Under the pieces are notes generated by a model. The model ran no database searches. It was not told the origin of the DNA and saw nothing but the letters and a program-made list of their open reading frames with translations. 64,000 nucleotides of DNA from Trichobilharzia regenti (Eukaryota; Platyhelminthes; Trematoda; Strigeidida; Schistosomatidae): positions 27,891,379 through 27,955,378 of the forward strand of contig OX235263.1 in NCBI GenBank assembly GCA_944472135.2, read 5' to 3'. The position numbers and the translations under genes are program-made. The stretch's first letter is position 1, and each line of letters begins with the position of its first letter. Of the stretch, positions 24,035 through 33,912 are shown in pieces.

Positions 24035-24071
24035 GACGTGCAAAAGTTTCACCAGGTTCCAACGTACCGCG
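24035..24071 (-). promoter_or_regulatory. Conserved 5'-end motif pair (El2 left)
   Basis: Minus strand has CGCGGTACGTTGGAACC followed by ACTTTTGCACGTC. Same spacing as at 24,635, 28,281, 52,122 and 52,723. Confidence 0.6.
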
Positions 24072-24634
24072 TATGTATATATTTATGCATAACGTGATAT
24101 TCTCTTTTTCGCTTTATACAGTTTCAGAGGTGGAGGGTATAGACATTTGCGAACGGTGCATAGTTATATTAACTCAAGTTCTTATACCGACAACTTCCAA
24201 TGTATTTGAATGTCACGTACCAAAGGCAAAGCAGAAGACAGTATTTGATCGTTCAAATTACGCGCTATATTCCGGGACCAAAACGAGTTGTTAGACGAAC
24301 GCTTGGCTGGCTAGTGATTGTCCACGAACGTGAAACGACGGAGTACCAAATGGCGGGGATGCTTGACCGAAAGCCTTCAGCTAAACAAGTCGACATAAAC
24401 AGTGGTGGTCAGCATCCAGTGTTCAGTGATGATTGCTGTGGTCAATAATTTTGGGGAATTATTTACCGCTACACAACTGTGCGGCTAGCCTGTTTATTGT
24501 TACCGAAGAGTAATTGCTGAAGTTTTACTTCAGCAAAAGACTACACTGTGGTAACCCTATGACAACTGTAAACATGCATTTTAATCGAATTTGTATACTT
24601 GTATTATATGTGTACACAGACCGGTTTTATATTG
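24072..24634. other. Spacer between head-to-head elements El2 and El3
   Basis: About 560 bases separate the 5' ends of two divergently transcribed elements. No family is recognised; a 73- and an 82-codon plus-strand frame overlap here and look incidental. It contains a perfect 10-bp inverted repeat at 24,514-24,536. The right arm has the same spacer at 52,160-52,722. Confidence 0.5.
24514..24536. repeat. Perfect short palindrome TTGCTGAAGT-ttt-ACTTCAGCAA
   Basis: Ten-base arms with a three-base loop, unchanged in the right-arm copy at 52,258-52,280. It could form a hairpin or be a dimeric protein site. No function can be assigned. Confidence 0.6.
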
Positions 24635-24672
24635 CACGGTACGTTCGAATCAGGTAACGCTTTTGCACGTGG
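24635..24672 (+). promoter_or_regulatory. Conserved 5'-end motif pair (El3 left)
   Basis: CACGGTACGTTCGAATC followed by GGTAAC and CTTTTGCACGTGG, 50 bases before ORF1. It shares both blocks with the other CR1-like 5' ends in the window. Confidence 0.6.
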
Positions 24673-24721
24673 TTTCGTTTATATTCATTTATTGGTCACT
24701 GTTAATTGATCTTTAATGACG

Positions 24722-26378
24722 ATGGTTCAAAATTCTAAAAAGCGTGTTCGTGTGAACACCAGTAATTTAGAAAATAGCACCAGCTCGTCTAATGACACAT
24801 TAACACCCCACATTATTAGTAGTTCACCCAACATAGAAGACTCGAACATAACTCTGACCCCTGTAATACAGGTGGAAGATGTTCTGTCTTAAAAAGTAGA
24901 GCTCTCTTACTTAAAATGCGTAATTAAGGAGATCCAGCTACAGATATACGAATTAAAAACAAAATTAAGTTCACTAGAATGTATACCCGAAACTATCTCA
25001 CATATGAAAAAGGAACTGCAGGATCCTACAATCCTAAAGCTTCTTTATATGACTTCCAGTATGACTCATACTGACTCGAAAAGTGCGAAGGGGTTAGAAA
25101 ACGCCATCGACTTTCTATCCAGCGAAGTTGTTAAAAGGCTGGCTTCAAAACAAAACGCACTAGTGTATAATGTACCGGATAGTGAGGCCATAAAGTCAGT
25201 CCAGCACTAATTGCTGAAGGCTGCAAATCTCTTGAGTGTACCTTGTCAGTGCATTCGCCTAAGTAAAAACGACCTGAAGCATCCTTGTCCAATACTCTTT
25301 AGGTCCGACAGCTACATAATAGCTGAGCGATTTAAGATGGCCGAAGATCTTCCGGCTACTGCCACTAAATTCAAGACTTTTAAAGTAGTTTCGGATAAAG
25401 CACCTAACCAAAGGCAAGCCACCAAGAACTCCTTCGATACAAAGTTGACAACACTGAGAAATACATCTAGTATGATTGCTAAACTGTCGCTGGACTTTGA
25501 AGCACAGCAAGTCACGTGTATAGTGTTAGGAGAAAAACCCGCAAGTAAAAGCGACCTGAAACTGAGTAACGGCAGTGTCACCTGGTGCAATCTTAGAGTA
25601 CATGAGAGCACATCTCGAAAACCTGCTGACCTACATGAGGTTAACATAGACGCGGAAACTATGGCTGACCAGAAACTATTGGCAGACCACACTCAATCTG
25701 GATCCAAGCCAGAGAGTACCGCAGCAGAAACAGCAAGAAAGAACACAAATCCCAGGGTCCCACTCCAGACTTCGACATAAGTCTAATAATAAGTCTAATA
25801 AACAGCATGTCAGTCTAAAAAATGAAAATGCATGGGTAACGAAGCACATTCCCAAAAACGTCACGCAGCATGTGAGTAAGAATACCCCTTCCTGAACTAG
25901 GAATAACATGCCTAGCAACGCACATAACCTGGGAATGCAGGATATATGGAGCTCTAAACGGGACTCATATGGACACCATATTAACGAAAATTCTCGACCA
26001 AACTCTCGCACTATCTATGTTAAACCTCATCAATATAATGAGTATAGGTCGACACTTGATCCCCTCAATAACTTCACTCACACACCTGATGTGAGCCAAT
26101 ATGCATACGACTATGAAAGCCCGATGAAGTACAACTACCAAGGTAATCTTAACACAATGTACCTGGGTCCAGTGAACTACAACGCAAATTGCAAGGCAGA
26201 CCATATATCACCAGTAGATGAACGCAGATGCCGACTCATGGATGCTAAAAGTCAAAATATGCAACAGGATAATTTTCGGCTGCAGCAAACAATAGCCACA
26301 CTCGCTGCACAATTCATCCAGGAAATAGTACACACACTGACTCTGTCTCACCTCAGAGCCCCTACAAACATAACTTAG
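24722..26378 (+). pseudogene. El3 ORF1 with internal stops
   Basis: ATG at 24,722 (MVQNSKKRVRVN). The protein meets a TAA at about 24,890 after VEDVLS, a second stop at about 25,208 after SVQH and a third at 25,778. Around these the coiled-coil region, VYNVPDSEAIKSVQ and CPILFRSD motifs are clear, then a tail to NIT-stop at 26,378. The first two stops are also in the right arm, so the gene was dead before duplication. Tail residues differ between arms at about nine positions. Confidence 0.83.
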
Positions 26379-26399
26379 GAATAGTAACAAGTAAACATG

Positions 26400-28245
26400 T
26401 TAACCTCTCCTCCAACAACTCTGGTTTACTAACAATTATGCTCCTGAATGCTAGATCTTTCCTTAATAAAATAACAACGCTTCCCTGTTTGGCATACATA
26501 GAACGGCCAACACTAATAATAGTGACTGAAATCTGGCTTACTACTGATATACCTGACACAAAGCTAGTAATAGACAACTACGACATCTATAGGAACGATA
26601 GAGTTGACAAAAGAGGAGGCGAATGCTTAATATATGCCTATAAATCCCCTAACTCCAATACTTTCAATAACCCAACTACTGACAAACTCCCAGAATCTAA
26701 GTGGGTAAGCATCCACACAAACGAAAGTAAAATTCTCGTGAGATGTATCTGCAGACCCCTTAATAGCCCTGAAATTACTGATATATCTATTGGAGAAATA
26801 CTAGAGCACGTAGCCACGCTGGACTCCGACTACAAATTAGTATGTGGAGATTTCAACTTACCTGGAGTAAACTGGAGTAACTGCACAGGACCTAGAATCC
26901 ATGACGAGCTACTAAAAGCTATAGACATAGGAGGATGGAAGCAGTGCGTACGCCTCCCTACAAGGAATCAAAATACTCTTGGCTTAATCCTCTGTCATAA
27001 AGTGGAGCCCACCTCGATAGAGGTGGGAAATAAACTCGATATCAGTGATCACAACATATTGTACCGCACGCTACCCCTCCGACTAACAACTAAATACACA
27101 CCTAATAATTCCCCGGTGCGCTGTCAGTATAGGGACTATAAGAATCCTGATTGGGAATTCCTATCAGATCTGTTAAGAAGTTCTGAATGGGAAGAATACT
27201 TCATCAACAATAACTTAGAAGTATCACTTGAGATTTTCCACAAAACAGTTGCCTCAGCAAGAGACACAATCGCGCCCCTAAAATCTGCCCTAAAGATACC
27301 AACTCCATTTATTGACCGGAAAACGCGACTAAAACTAAAGTAATTGGAAAGAAAATACCATGTGTTTAAGGAATTTAATGCGTTAAACCAAATACATGAA
27401 ACTCTTAAACTGCTTGAAGAGAAACACAAAATGAAGTCGCATCTTGAAGAAAATAAAGCGCTGATGGGTAACAGCAAAACGCAGGAACTTTGTAGGATAT
27501 TGCAAAAACGTCTAAAAAGCAGTAAAGACAATAATGTAAGCATCTTGGAACATAAGGGTGTAACATACAACGATCCCCAGGTTATAAGTGAACTCCTCAG
27601 TGAGTGGTTTTGCAATGACGCCAGAGTGCACCTGACCCCGAATTTCCAAACGACCTGCAGAAGTAACCAAAAATTAGGAGAAATAGATTTCAATATAGAA
27701 AATATAGACTCAGAGATTAAGACATTGAAGTCAAATGGCAGTACTGGAACAGACGACATACCATCTGTCATATACAAAAATGGTAGCACGGAAATGGTAG
27801 TCTTGTTACTTAGAATGTTTACTCTGTCACTGGAAACTGGAACTTATCCTGAAGTGTGGAAAACCACATATATATTATCTAAGCACAAAGCAGGGGCCAA
27901 AACCAGTGCATGCAACTATAAACCTATTAATGTAACACCGGTAATATCACGAATAATGGAGAAAGTGGTTAAAGACCAAGTGTCAGACAACTTACTAGAA
28001 CATGAACTTATCAATCCATCACAACACGGAATCCCTAAAAAAGAGATCATGTGTGACTTGTCACATAGACATTTTCAATGAAGTTACACGAAGCAGAGAC
28101 AACAGAGAACTAGTAATTGTGCTATATTTCGATATAACAAAAGCCTTCGATAGAGTCCCCCGTAATATGCTAGTCAGCATGTTATGCTCACTAGGGACAT
28201 GTGACACTCTCCTGAGCTGGATAAAATCATTTCTCTGTGGCCGAA
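26400..28245 (+). pseudogene. El3 ORF2 (left), endonuclease and half of RT
   Basis: 26,438-27,343 gives the endonuclease with LLNARS, TEIWLTT, CGDFNLPGVNW and SDHNILY, ending at a TAA (27,341-27,343) that is a Lys codon in the right arm. 27,344-28,081 gives the linker and RT start. A small indel near 28,035 (GGAATCCCTAAAAAAG against GGATTCCTCAAAAAG) shifts to 28,002-28,245, which has YFDITKAFDRV. The YADD motif is lost with the truncation at 28,245. Confidence 0.85.
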
Positions 28246-28280
28246 GTCATATAACCTCATATAAGCATTGAGTATCATCT

Positions 28281-28317
28281 GGCGGTACGTTCGAAATTGG
28301 TGACATTTTTGCACGTG
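28281..28317 (+). promoter_or_regulatory. Conserved 5'-end motif pair (E3)
   Basis: GGCGGTACGTTCGAAATTGG followed by TGACA and TTTTTGCACGTG. It lies 50 bases upstream of ORF1 and marks the inferred 5' end of a full-length copy. Confidence 0.65.
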
Positions 28318-28366
28318 TTTGCTCTGAAATTTATTTACTGCTTATTGTCATATAATTCTTGAAATT

Positions 28367-29836
28367 ATGGTCCAAATCTCTAAAAAACGTGTTCGTAGAA
28401 ACACAATTGTTTTAGATAGTGGCTTAAATTCGGTTATAACTGCATTACCGCCTGGTAATACAGTATCAACTACTAGCTCTCAAAATGGTTTGAGTGCAGA
28501 TCTCACTCCTGTGATACAGGTGAAAGATGTTCTGTTAGAGAACTCTGAGTTCTGTAAACTAAACCTCCTTTTGAAAGATATGCAGAGGCAAGTAAGTGAA
28601 ATTCAGAAAAAATTAGATCAGTTTGATAGTATGTCACTGCCAATCTCAAATACCACGGAGAGCCGTTCTGATATTGGCCAGGTTAAGTGTTTACTGGATG
28701 TAACTCAAAATAAGCTTTTGAATTTAGACCCAATAGCCTGTCTTTTAGAAAGGCATCCTAAAATATCTCCAGACAACCTAAATAAAGCTGAAAATCTGAT
28801 TGACTGCTTGGCTACGGAGGTGATGAAGCGTATAACCTCTTCTCACCAAGCTATAGTTTACAACGTCCCAGATTCTCTGCCCCTGAAAACTGTAAGACAC
28901 AAAATCCTGATTTGTTGCGGCATGGCTAGTGTTCCATGTGAATGCAAACGACTTCGTAAAAAGTCTAACCAGGCTAATTGCCCAATCATTTTTAAATTCA
29001 GTAATTCCCTTGATGCTAGTAAGTTTACTAAATGTCAGGATCACTTAAGACTGAATAGCAGTTATAAGTCTATAACCGTAGCTCAGGATAAAACACCGTG
29101 TCAGCGCAGAATAATGCGTAGTAATAACCTGGTCACCTCCTCTAGCTTTGATTTACCAAATAAGGATCGTGCACAGCAACAGACACCTAGTGCTGAAACT
29201 AGCATTCAGCAAACTACACAACAACCACACCTGCCAATGGAACTAGGAACTGATTTAGATACCAGTACCCCTGTAAATAAAGCCTCATCGAAAGATGTTA
29301 AAATGACTAGAACTTCTGCAAGTTGTTCTAAGAAATTTCCCCCCAAACGTAGTAACCTCACCACGATGAACAAATTTCGCAGGGTTGAGACTAATGATGG
29401 GGAAGAATACTTTGTATTCAATAAGCCTGCTGAGAGTAAGAATGCCAACAAACCATCACTTGTTACGAAAAACTCCTCTCGAAACATAAGTATATCTGGA
29501 GGTGTTCCGCATGCTCCACCTTATAGAAAGTCAGGCTCCAAGACTCCTAAAGTCTTGCAGCCAAAGCACCTTCCTTCACAATTCCCTTTAAGTTATAAAA
29601 ACAACCCGAAGGTGTATACCGGTATGACGAATAGCAGTTGGATGGGTAGACCTTCTGATGCTATGCCTTTTAACCGTCAACCTAGGCCCAACCTGTACTA
29701 CCCTTATATCCAGGAACACATGGTAAATTTTCCAGGTGTCCCGAATCACTGGTACGACCCATGGCACCTAGGACCACCTCATTGCACACCAACTCCGATG
29801 TGCAGACACCCAGTCCGACCTCCTTTTCATTCATAA
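28367..29836 (+). CDS. E3 ORF1 protein, intact
   Basis: 489 codons. A basic N-terminus (KKRVRRN, residues 6-12) is followed by the conserved LTPVIQVKDVLL stretch (46-57), a heptad-like coiled coil at about 60-90, an RRM-like domain at about 160-240 with IVYNVPDS and CPIIFKF, and the motif DKTPCQR at 241-247. The rest is a Pro/Ser/Asn-rich basic tail with no zinc knuckle. ORF1 proteins of this type bind element RNA as multimers (family knowledge). The last 76 bases overlap ORF2 in another frame. This is the only complete ORF1 in the window with no break. Confidence 0.88.
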   Translation: MVQISKKRVRRNTIVLDSGLNSVITALPPGNTVSTTSSQNGLSADLTPVIQVKDVLLENSEFCKLNLLLKDMQRQVSEIQKKLDQFDSMSLPISNTTESRSDIGQVKCLLDVTQNKLLNLDPIACLLERHPKISPDNLNKAENLIDCLATEVMKRITSSHQAIVYNVPDSLPLKTVRHKILICCGMASVPCECKRLRKKSNQANCPIIFKFSNSLDASKFTKCQDHLRLNSSYKSITVAQDKTPCQRRIMRSNNLVTSSSFDLPNKDRAQQQTPSAETSIQQTTQQPHLPMELGTDLDTSTPVNKASSKDVKMTRTSASCSKKFPPKRSNLTTMNKFRRVETNDGEEYFVFNKPAESKNANKPSLVTKNSSRNISISGGVPHAPPYRKSGSKTPKVLQPKHLPSQFPLSYKNNPKVYTGMTNSSWMGRPSDAMPFNRQPRPNLYYPYIQEHMVNFPGVPNHWYDPWHLGPPHCTPTPMCRHPVRPPFHS

Positions 29837-32750
29837 ATTCTTGCGGTGCTGACGCACAAATAGATTTAGGTTATGGTGACATTTTAAGCCAGTTTGTAGT
29901 ATCCCGTGACTTATTCACGATATTGCTAATTAATGCACGTTCCTTAATCAATAAGATATCTGAACTAAGGACATTATTATTAGTCGCCAAGCCTACTGTA
30001 GCTCTGATTACTGAGTCATGGTGCTCATCCTCTGTACTTGATGTGCATATAGGTATCGATGATTACACTGTACACCGTGCAAACAGAGATTGCAAGCGTG
30101 GTGGAGGATGTCTCATATATATACATAGCTCATTTGTAGTCAGTAAGGTGGAAGATGAAACAATGAATAATGTACCTGACTCACTCTGGGTTGTCTTACA
30201 TGGAGATAAGTACAAACTTCTCATAGGCTGTGTTTATCGAGCACCAAGCTCAACAAAAGAAACTGATGCGTTATTAGCTAAATCGTTTGCACATGCATCC
30301 TCGTTTAGTGCTAATTACAAAATAATTGCAGGGGACTTCAATCTTCCAGAAGTCAATTGGCTAACTAGTTCCGGCCCCCAACGCTTCGACGAATTACTTG
30401 CCACTATAGACTGTTATGGATGGCAACAACACGTCCAGACACCTACTCGTGGTGACAACATGTTGGACCTTGTTTTTTGTCATGACACAATCCCAGTATC
30501 CACTTATGTTGGTAATAGATTTTCCAGTAGTGACCATAGAATGGTACTCTGCTCTCTGCCTTTCTCACCACTAAATACAGGAAACAAACAAGACTCAGGA
30601 AGCACAATATGTCGTAGTTACAAATATACAGACTGGGGATTAGTCCAAGAACTTATTCGACTCTGTCAATGGGATGACTATTTTACCACTGACTCCCTGG
30701 AGGCCTTAGTAACCCTGTTTTACAGGAATGTTACCCTTTGTCTAGATACAGTTGCCCCAAAGAAAATAGTGAAATTAAGTAGACACCGAACTGAATATAT
30801 TCCAAGGGCACACCGTAATAAGTTAAGGAAACTGAAGAAACAGTACTATTCCACTAAGGACATATCACTATTGCTCTCAATCCACGAGTCTCTTGAATCT
30901 ATCAAGCGCCTACGTTCTCAAAAGGACCTCGACGAAGAGTTAACGGCACTTGAAAGTACCTCCAAAGTTTATAACTTAACGGCACTTCTTAAAAAACGAA
31001 TGCAGTCGGCGAGGGAAATCCCATACTTACTTCACGACAAAGTAATCTACAATGAACCTGCCACTATCTGTGAACTTTCAGTGATTGGTTTGCAAACTTT
31101 AGTTTAGAAACACATATGCCTGGTGAAACCGCTCCCCTTACTATCTCTTCCCTTGAAAGCATTGTGTTCACTAATCAGTTAATAGTACAAGCAATTAAAA
31201 GCCTTAAACCTTCCACTAGTACGGGACCGGATGGCCTCGCTTCGATAATTTTCAAAAACAGTGGGTGTGATATACCCTTGTTACTTCTTAAATTCTTCTC
31301 AATATCTATGGACACTGGCACTTACCCTAGTGAGTGGAAAACTAGCTTCATAATTCCACATTACAAATCTGGTGATAGGGCAAACGTCCGCAATTACAGA
31401 CCCATAAATATAACCCCAGTTATCTCACGAATCATGGAGAAAGTTGTAAAGGATCAATTGTCAGACTACCTAATTAGGGAGGATCTTGTTACAAGGTCTC
31501 AACACGGATTTCTCAAAAATAGATCCTGCGTTACTTGCCACTTCGACTTTTTCAACTGCATCACTAGTAGTCGCGAAGCACGTAAGCTAGTCGTTGTTCT
31601 CTACTTCGATATATCTAGGGCATTTGACATGGTATCTCACAGTATTCTCTTTGAGAAGCTGTACTCTTGTGGAATTCGCAACCCATTACTGAACTGGTTA
31701 AAATCATTTCTAAGCAACAGGGTACAAATAACCAAAGTTGGATCTGTATTGTCTCATCCTAGGCAGATCTCAAGTGGGGTCGTGCAAGGTAGTGTCCTAG
31801 GTCCACTTTTATTCACAGTTTACATTAACAGCATTTGCAAGTGCTTCACCTCAGGTAAACCATTCCTATATGCTGACGACCTCAAAGTCGTCTACTCCTG
31901 CTACACTCATGAATTAAGCGATATGGTTACTAAAATACATCTTGAACTAAGTAGCCTTGCAACGTGGTGTGCTGAATCCTGTCTAAATTTTAACATTGAC
32001 AAATGCGGCTGGATTTGTATCGGCAACAGTAAGCTTGATCTAACTCTTGAAATAAATGGGCGAAAACTAGCTAAGCTCAATTCAGTCGTAGATCTCGGTA
32101 TTAGATACTCTAGTAACCTAACGTTCGCTGAACAGACTGATTATGCCAGACGTAAAACGCGTAGGCTGATAGGATGCATAACACGCAATTTCTTTTGTTG
32201 TGAAACTAGGGTTTTATTATACAAAGTATGTGTCCGACCTATCTTAGAATACTGCCCGTTTATTCTTAGCGGACTAAGACAAAATGACAAGCTTAAATTA
32301 GAGGGAGTGCAACGGCAGTTTACCTCAAGAACTCTTGGTTTAGAAAGTGGTCTGGAATACCATGAGCGATGCGTAAGACTAAGATTAGAACCCCTCTGGA
32401 AAAGACGCCTTAAGCTAAACCTTATCTTTTACTATAAGCTAACTAATCTTCTCTTGCATTCCTCCGAGCCAATAACTAAACCTACCGCTGTCATCAGTTA
32501 CAATCTTAGAAATCATCACAACCTAGCTGCTATAGAGCACTGTCAGACTTACGTGCGGTACAACTTCTTCTTAAATAAGTTTTCAGTCATTTGGAATAGA
32601 CTACCAGCTAATGTGCGCGATGCAAACACACTTCCAGTGTTCATCTCCTCAGTCACCAGACTGCTCAAAGATGACAATGCACTTTTGCGCCTGACTCTTA
32701 CACCTTCTTTTTCACCCTACATAGATATTTTAAGTTCTTTAAACGTGTAG
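29761..32750 (+). pseudogene. E3 ORF2: endonuclease-RT with a single frameshift
   Basis: 29,761-31,107 (448 codons) holds the endonuclease: Asn58 in LINARS, Glu85 in TESW, Asp192/Asn194 in GDFN and Asp258-His259 in SSDHR. The frame ends at a TAG after ICELSVIGLQTLV. Related elements read ICELF here, so one base is missing in GAACTTTCAG at about 31,075. 31,116-32,750 (544 codons) holds the reverse transcriptase: Asp165 in YFDISRAFD and Asp254-Asp255 in YADD, then LEYCPF, YNLRNH and IWNRLP. E2 has the same missing base. All catalytic residues are present, so only this shift separates it from a normal ORF2. Confidence 0.9.
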
Positions 32751-33316
32751 TTACAACAAACTACAATTATAAATTTTAATATTATTGGAACTAGATGATT
32801 AACATTTCTACACAGGACAGTAATATTAGTTCACACATAATATAAAAGTTAGCATAACGGGACTAGTTAGTTTGTGTACCAAAATAACCACAGTTACTAA
32901 ACAGAATATATATGTATATATTTATTAATCACTCCTTAAGGACTCCCGTTGCTTTCTTTTGCGTTGCTGTTGTTTGTCTTCTTTTTTCTCTCACCATTTC
33001 AGCTTCCATTTGACTTTTTGAATGAGAATGAATAATGTGGATATTTGACCATTTACAATGACAAATGATCTGCAAACATTATTGGTCCCGTATCTTTCAG
33101 TTGCCTGGTTAATAACGAATTAACTTTCTCCACGACGCAACCTGGATTACATTTGTGGAATATACTCTTATACCAATGGAAAAGTATCAATTTGTAATAC
33201 AACGTCACGATTGTAGCTTATAACATAACTGATCGTATCTGTAAAAATAGCTTCCTTATTACCCAATTTGGATATAAATCAAATCAAAAATGAGATTCGG
33301 ATTTGTACACACCCAG

Positions 33317-33580
33317 GTTATATTGAGGAATTACTTCAAGCTTTATTTTTTCCCAAGTATTTTTAATCCATCCAAAACTTACTTGGGTTTTTTTGTTAAT
33401 GCGAAGACAATATTCCTATATTTCATGATGTGCTCCATTGAATGACTTGTTATATTGTGGAATAACTTCAAGCTTTATTTTTTCCCAAGTATTTTTAATC
33501 CATCCAAAACTTACTTGGGTTTTTTTGTTAATGCGAAGTCAATATTCCTATATTTCATGATGTGCTCCATTGAATGACTG
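33317..33580 (+). repeat. 132-bp tandem duplication inside R2
   Basis: GTTATATTG-GGAAT begins at 33,317 and again at 33,449. The two 132-bp copies differ by a few bases. The 17.5-kb copy of R2 has only one. Confidence 0.85.
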
Positions 33581-33600
33581 GTTATCATATTGTTCCCACA

Positions 33601-33672
33601 GACCTAAAAAAATGGCATGCATTTTCATGTAAATTTATATGTTTATATGAGAATATACATTATTATTATTAA
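33601..33672 (+). mobile_element. Very short retroinsertion: 72-bp 3' end of another family
   Basis: The segment from ATGGCATGCATTTTC to ATTATTATTATTAAA matches the last bases of the left-arm insertion at 19,730-19,788. R2 at 17,758 reads through without it. This is a severely 5'-truncated copy. Confidence 0.7.
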
Positions 33673-33912
33673 AACAAAAACGCCAGCAACCATGTAACTT
33701 AACCATAAACCGAATTTATGAAATTTAATTAATGCTTATCCATGCCTGTATATTTGGTGTGTCCTACACAAGTAGGAAAAAATGTGTACTTTATTAAAAC
33801 ATTATTATTAATTATGATTGCTAATCGTATATGTAATTTATCATATTGATGATGCCTGTAAACTGGCGTCTCTCATGTACAAAATGAGAATATACTATTA
33901 TTATTATTATTA

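Larger units (their letters stand above)
21077..24071 (-). mobile_element. CR1-like element El2 (left copy), RT region missing
   Basis: Minus-strand element with 5' motif at 24,035-24,071, ORF1 at 23,983-22,163 and ORF2 endonuclease to 21,077, where the linker ends at an ATT tail of another element. Near-identical to 52,723-55,722 in the right arm. No RT core is present in either copy. Confidence 0.88.
18802..28245 (+). repeat. Left arm of large inverted repeat (partner 48,306-58,976)
   Basis: Shared inverted sequence runs from CTGCAGAAGGCTCACC (18,802; partner ends at 58,976) to CTGTGGCCGAA (28,245; partner starts at 48,306). It contains, in mirrored order, a CR1 C-terminal relic, an ATT-tailed repeat, El2, a 560-bp spacer and El3. 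Without the 899-bp private insertion the left arm is about 8.54 kb. The right arm without its SINE and RTE insertions is about 8.53 kb. Sampled divergence is below 1% from about 19.8 to 25.8 kb and about 3-4% near 27-28 kb. Confidence 0.92.
24635..28245 (+). mobile_element. CR1-like element El3 (left copy), 3'-truncated
   Basis: Plus-strand element with 5' motif, ORF1 and ORF2 up to the middle of the RT, where homology to the right copy stops at 28,245. Thirty-five unassigned bases follow before E3 begins. The right copy (52,159-47,453) extends about 850 bases farther. Confidence 0.88.
28281..33260 (+). mobile_element. Full-length CR1-like element E3
   Basis: Begins with the 5' motif at 28,281 and ends near 33,260 after ATCTGTAAAAATAGC and CTTATTA. 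It has a complete ORF1, ORF2 with one frameshift and a 3' UTR of about 510 bases almost identical to that of E2. It sits next to the truncated El3 and just before repeat R2. It is the best reference for this family in the window. Confidence 0.9.
33260..33912 (+). mobile_element. Second copy of repeat R2, with internal duplication and insertion
   Basis: Matches 17,548-17,986 from ACCCAATTTGGATATAAATC to the ATT tail. It differs by a 132-bp tandem duplication (33,317-33,580) and a 72-bp inserted 3' end (33,601-33,672). Removing both gives about 450 bases, close to the other copy. Its tail abuts the cut integrase gene of the gypsy relic. Confidence 0.7.

Noticed and set aside
24200..24448. 82-codon frame in the El2-El3 spacer
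   Set aside because: The right arm lacks the same start, and no motif supports coding. Likely chance.
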